Assembly: GCA_964463605.1 (NCBI GenBank) | Contig: CAYXBZ010000038.1 | Location: 1-9,482, forward strand | DNA: 9,482 bases | Source of the DNA: DAOLOF01 sp964463605 | GTDB lineage: Bacteria; Patescibacteriota; Microgenomatia; UBA1400; PJMF01 | Reading direction: 5' to 3' | Shown here: in pieces, positions 6,510 through 9,482 of the stretch | Layout: each line of letters starts with the position of its first letter | Numbering within the stretch: the first letter of the stretch is position 1 | Translations under genes and position numbers: made by a program | The notes under the pieces: generated by a model | The model's input: only the letters and a program-made list of their open reading frames with translations | Databases searched by the model: none | What the model was told of the DNA's origin: nothing

Positions 6510-8795
6510 ATGAAATTAATAAATTTTATGCAGAAATTTGGCTCTACAATGGGCTATTTAGAGAGACAATTTTTGCAAAATGTATTTTACAAAGATTATG
6601 GCGAGGATGGGCTTGATTTAATTGAACCAGAAGTAAATATAGATCGAAATGATGGATCAGGTAGAAAATGGCGTTTAGATTTTGTTGTTACGACAAACAA
6701 CAGAAAATATGCAATAGAATGTGATGGTTTTAATTATCATGCGCCTGGTAAGGTTTCTAGAGAACGTTTCAATGATTTGGAAAATAAAAAAAATGAAATA
6801 ATTCTACAAGGTTTTTGGCCAATTAGCCTAAGTAGGGATCAGATTGTTAGTAATCCAGATGAAGCAATTTTTCAATTAAGAAGAGCCTTTAACGCAGACC
6901 CAGATTTATACAGATTATTTTTAGGATGGAATAAGGACAAAATTTCTCCACATGATGTTCAATTGAAAGCTTTATCATCGTTAAATAAAACTAGAGAGAG
7001 TGGGCATAAGAGAGGATTGGTTAGTTTAGCAACAGGACTAGGAAAAACATATCTGAGTGTATTTGATTCTATGGCAATGTCAGCTAATAGAATTTTGTTT
7101 ATTGTTCATGTTGATCATATTCTAAAACAGGCTCAAAATTCATTTGAAAAACTAATGCCAAGTAGAGCTAAGGAGATGGGATTTTTTACTGGAAAAATAA
7201 AAGATACAAATAATAAAAATATAATTTTTTCAACAATTCAAACAATAAATAGAGAAAAAAATTTATTGCAATTTCCAAAAGATTTCTTTGATTATGTAAT
7301 TATGGATGAATCCCATCACTCTGCGGCTCCAAGTTATAAAACCGTAATGGAATATTTTAATCCAAGTTTTTTCTTAGGTTTAACCGCTACTCCAGATAGA
7401 ATGGATGAAAAAGATATTTTAAAATTTTACGAAGACAATTTAGTATTTGAAATGAGTCAATCAGATGCTATTAAACAAGGATATCTTGCAAAATTAGATT
7501 ATAGAGGATTCAAAGATAACGTTGACTATTCAAACATTTTTTATAATGGTTTCCAATATGACGTTGATGATTTAAATAAAACTTTAATGATCGAAAAAAG
7601 AGACAAAGCTGTTATTAGTAAATTTAAAGAATTAGCCATAAATAAAAAAACACTAGGTTTTTGTGTATCGATTGAGCATGCAGATTGGTGTGCCAATAAA
7701 TTTAGGGAGCATGGTATTGACGCAATTTCTATTCATTCAAAAACAGGATTAAAGGATGAAAAATCAAAATACCAATCTGCAAGTGAAGTGCTTAGCGCAT
7801 TTGACAAGGGGGAGCATCAGGTTGCTTTTGTTGTGGATATGTTAAATGAAGGGATTGATATTCCAGATATTGAATGTTTGTTAATGCTTCGCCCCACAGA
7901 ATCAAACACAATTCTTACCCAACAAATCGGAAGAGGTTTAAGAATTTATCCAAATAAAGATGAATTATTGGTCTTAGATTTTATTGGTAACTATCAAACA
8001 TCACCAAGGATTTTAGAAAGCTTGGGAATTAGTTCAATTAAAGAACTAAAGAAGGATAGAAATAAGAACTTATATTACTACGAGAATAATGGTAGAAAAG
8101 TTGAATTCCAAAGCGAAGTTGTTGATATTTTTAGATTTATGATTAGTCGTTCAAGTAAAAAAGTGAGAGATGACTTGATAACTGATAAGTGGAAAGCATA
8201 TGGTGAGTATTTATACGAAAACACAAGAGCAGGGGTAAATTTATTTTGGAGCGTAGGTAAGAAAAATAACAACTTAGATATTCACTTATGGGCACTAGAA
8301 TATATTGTTGAGAACAAAGAAAAATTTAAGACAAATAATGAACTATCTGAGGCATTAAAAAACGAATCAGTCAAAGTTTTCCCAAATCACACAATTGAGG
8401 GTATCAGAGCATTGTTTTTTAGCAAGTTAATAGGATTAATAAAAAGCACAAACCCATTTGAGTTATCAGATGCTTATTTTAAAATTCAATCAAAAAATAA
8501 TCGAGAAAAATTATTAGAGATTTTATCTGACCAATTAGAAAAATTTTATTTTTGGAATGACAATTTTAGCCTAATTAATAGGCACTCTGAATCTGGCAAA
8601 AAAAGAGAAGTAAATAAAATATTTCATATTTACCCACTTTTCTTTGTATATTCAGTTATCGCAAAATTAAATGAGGCTGGATACACGGATAATCATTTAT
8701 CAACATTTGAAATAAATACGTTTATATCTCTGACAAGAGAGCATGATCAATTAGAGGAGGTTGTTGATAGAATTATTCAGTATCGAGAATATTAG
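6510..8795 (+). CDS. SF2 helicase with N-terminal DUF559/Vsr-like nuclease domain (probably C-terminally truncated)
   Basis: A 761-residue protein. Residues 10-130 carry a PD-(D/E)xK-type nuclease of the DUF559/Vsr kind: RLDFVV (55-60, D57) and AIECDGFNYH (68-77, E70/D72, H77), then a helix with repeated K/R and the strand QGFWPISLS (100-108). The SF2 DEAD/DEAH helicase core follows: motif I ATGLGKT (174-180), motif II DESHH (266-270), motif III TAT (292-294) in GLTATPDR, motif V-like DMLNEGIDIPD (443-453) and motif VI QQIGRGLR (471-478). Residues 560-761 are helical and of no recognised family. The architecture suits nucleic-acid translocation plus cleavage in restriction or anti-plasmid defence; that role is inference. 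It is very AT-rich and divergent to the T4SS operon. The closing TAG is followed by an open frame in the same phase to 9071, so the original protein was probably 853 codons. Confidence 0.9.
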   Translation: MKLINFMQKFGSTMGYLERQFLQNVFYKDYGEDGLDLIEPEVNIDRNDGSGRKWRLDFVVTTNNRKYAIECDGFNYHAPGKVSRERFNDLENKKNEIILQGFWPISLSRDQIVSNPDEAIFQLRRAFNADPDLYRLFLGWNKDKISPHDVQLKALSSLNKTRESGHKRGLVSLATGLGKTYLSVFDSMAMSANRILFIVHVDHILKQAQNSFEKLMPSRAKEMGFFTGKIKDTNNKNIIFSTIQTINREKNLLQFPKDFFDYVIMDESHHSAAPSYKTVMEYFNPSFFLGLTATPDRMDEKDILKFYEDNLVFEMSQSDAIKQGYLAKLDYRGFKDNVDYSNIFYNGFQYDVDDLNKTLMIEKRDKAVISKFKELAINKKTLGFCVSIEHADWCANKFREHGIDAISIHSKTGLKDEKSKYQSASEVLSAFDKGEHQVAFVVDMLNEGIDIPDIECLLMLRPTESNTILTQQIGRGLRIYPNKDELLVLDFIGNYQTSPRILESLGISSIKELKKDRNKNLYYYENNGRKVEFQSEVVDIFRFMISRSSKKVRDDLITDKWKAYGEYLYENTRAGVNLFWSVGKKNNNLDIHLWALEYIVENKEKFKTNNELSEALKNESVKVFPNHTIEGIRALFFSKLIGLIKSTNPFELSDAYFKIQSKNNREKLLEILSDQLEKFYFWNDNFSLINRHSESGKKREVNKIFHIYPLFFVYSVIAKLNEAGYTDNHLSTFEINTFISLTREHDQLEEVVDRIIQYREY
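8793..8795 (+). other. In-frame TAG separating the helicase from its probable C terminus
   Basis: The helicase frame reads ...RIIQYREY, TAG, then EKYELEKFLKQKST and straight into the 77 codons at 8838-9071 with no further stop. It may be a nonsense mutation, a sequencing or assembly error, or a read-through site. Confidence 0.65.
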
Positions 8796-8837
8796 GAAAA
8801 GTATGAATTAGAGAAGTTTCTTAAGCAAAAATCAACA

Positions 8838-9071
8838 ATGGATGCTAGGTTTTATAAAATATTGAAATATTCTAAATATTTTTCATATTCGCCATCTGGA
8901 ATTCTTGTTTACCCAGCACTTTTTGAAGAAATGCTAAATAAAGTAGAAAAATTTAACATCTTAATTGAGAATAAAAAACTAATCCACTTTGATATTAGCA
9001 ACCCAAGTAGGTATTATGACCTTTTGTATTCAACTAAAGATTTATTGTCATACCATAAATTTATTGCATAG
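8838..9071 (+). pseudogene. Probable severed C-terminal part of the nuclease-helicase (77 codons; would appear as a hypothetical protein)
   Basis: Read from its first ATG this gives 77 residues beginning MDARFYKILKYSKYFSY, with no domain I recognise, no signal peptide and no TM helix. Three facts argue against an independent gene: it is in exactly the helicase frame, that frame is open without a break from the TAG at 8793, and the ATG has no Shine-Dalgarno. The open stretch actually begins at 8796, 14 codons before this ATG. Composition (AT-rich, many K, Y, F, N) matches the helicase. The join reads as continuous helical sequence. It ends in TAG and overlaps the convergent methyltransferase gene by 11 bp. 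A real small gene cannot be excluded. Confidence 0.6.
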
Positions 9072-9482
9072 TATCTGAGTCGTCTTTTATAATCATATTA
9101 GCTAATTCAAAGGCCAGCTTTGGAGGAACAGCATTGCCTACTTGCAGCATTTGACTTGATTTTGTTCCATAGAAAATATAATTATCAGGGAAAGATTGGA
9201 TTCTTGCAGCTTCGCGAACGGTCATGCATCTATCCTGATTGTAAAGGGTGAATTGGCCGGAGGAAGGTGTGTCAAATCGCGTAGTAATTGTTCGTGCAAA
9301 ACCATCTGGCTTAAGTCTAGTCCATGTTCCACTGTGAATTGATTTCGTCTGATGTTTTTTTGGTAAATCCGCCTTATTTCCATTTGGACCGATATAAGAA
9401 AGTCTCTCTAGTGCTACTTCACTGTGCTTTGTAGCTTTATGATTATATATCCCTCTTGAGTTAATTCTCATTTGTTTTTGAT
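9061..9482 (-). CDS. DNA (cytosine-5) methyltransferase, C-terminal part (5' end beyond the window)
   Basis: The frame is open to the right edge (Q-K-Q precedes the first internal ATG at 9471), so the visible 140 or so codons are the C terminus of a longer enzyme. Motif IX is RCMTVREAARIQSFPD (at about 9184-9231) and motif X is QVGNAVPP (9121-9144), the final landmarks of m5C methyltransferases; upstream NSRGIYNHKATKHSE and ARTITTRFDTPSSG are typical of the region containing the target recognition domain. It transfers a methyl group from S-adenosylmethionine to C5 of cytosine in a specific site. The catalytic PC and ENV motifs would lie outside the window. It ends convergently against the nuclease-helicase frame with an 11-bp overlap, suggesting a restriction-modification-like pairing. 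Target sequence cannot be read from this part. Confidence 0.93.
   Translation of the reverse strand, partial: QKQMRINSRGIYNHKATKHSEVALERLSYIGPNGNKADLPKKHQTKSIHSGTWTRLKPDGFARTITTRFDTPSSGQFTLYNQDRCMTVREAARIQSFPDNYIFYGTKSSQMLQVGNAVPPKLAFELANMIIKDDSDTMQ

Noticed and set aside
8793..8795. TAG or TGA reassigned to an amino acid, as in some Patescibacteria lineages
   Set aside because: Long genes (601 and 761 codons) contain no internal TGA and no other internal TAG, whereas reassigned codons would be frequent. VirB4 ends in TAG with TGA one codon later, and the VirB6-like gene ends in TGA within an ATGA overlap.
6510..8795. Type I restriction HsdR or type III Res subunit
   Set aside because: The nuclease domain is of the DUF559/Vsr kind (ECDG followed by H and a QGFW strand) at the N terminus, the length is short for HsdR, and no HsdS or HsdM-type partner is visible.
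1..9482. Similar AT-rich strings near the two window ends (TTGTTTTTG...AT) as flanking repeats of a mobile element
   Set aside because: The match is short, low in complexity and imperfect; it also falls at arbitrary window edges, so chance is the better explanation.

Overview
The window looks like an accessory region from a Patescibacteria (CPR) type genome. The evidence is a compact type IV secretion (T4SS) gene set without outer-membrane components: a small VirB2-like pilin with the GG-x-x-YITSSG-x-P motif, a VirB6-like protein, a PrgI-family protein, a separate TraC-like protein, VirB4, and a membrane-anchored M23 peptidase. Their genes overlap or nearly abut. Assignment to a phylum is inference; there is no rRNA or marker gene. 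Long frames free of internal TGA, and TGA, TAA and TAG all used as stops, argue for the standard genetic code.

Layout. Positions 1044-6216 (minus strand) hold the T4SS operon, read from the pilin at 6216 down to the M23 peptidase at 1044. It has a good sigma70-type promoter (TTGACT-16 bp-TATAAT, 6330-6357) and a leader of about 107 nt containing a perfect inverted repeat and a terminator-like hairpin. Directly downstream, same strand, 31-1015 carries a small multi-TM protein followed by a TIR-like (DUF1863/ThsB-type) protein with the TIR catalytic glutamate in place. This pair has its own extended -10 element six bases before the start codon, so it may be expressed independently and leaderless. 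A third gene may begin at position 24 and leave the window.

Divergently, from 6510 on the plus strand, is a protein joining an N-terminal DUF559/Vsr-like nuclease domain to an SF2 helicase. Its frame is closed by one TAG (8793-8795) but stays open beyond it to 9071, so the apparent 77-codon gene at 8838-9071 is probably the severed C terminus of an 853-codon protein. Convergent to it, and cut by the right edge, is the C-terminal part of a cytosine-5 DNA methyltransferase.

Together: a conjugation-like or DNA-uptake apparatus is flanked on both sides by likely anti-phage or anti-plasmid genes, a TIR/membrane pair on the left and a nuclease-helicase with methyltransferase on the right. The flanking genes are visibly more AT-rich than the T4SS genes, which suggests separate acquisition. 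No coupling protein, relaxase, integrase, tRNA, IS element or CRISPR array is visible.
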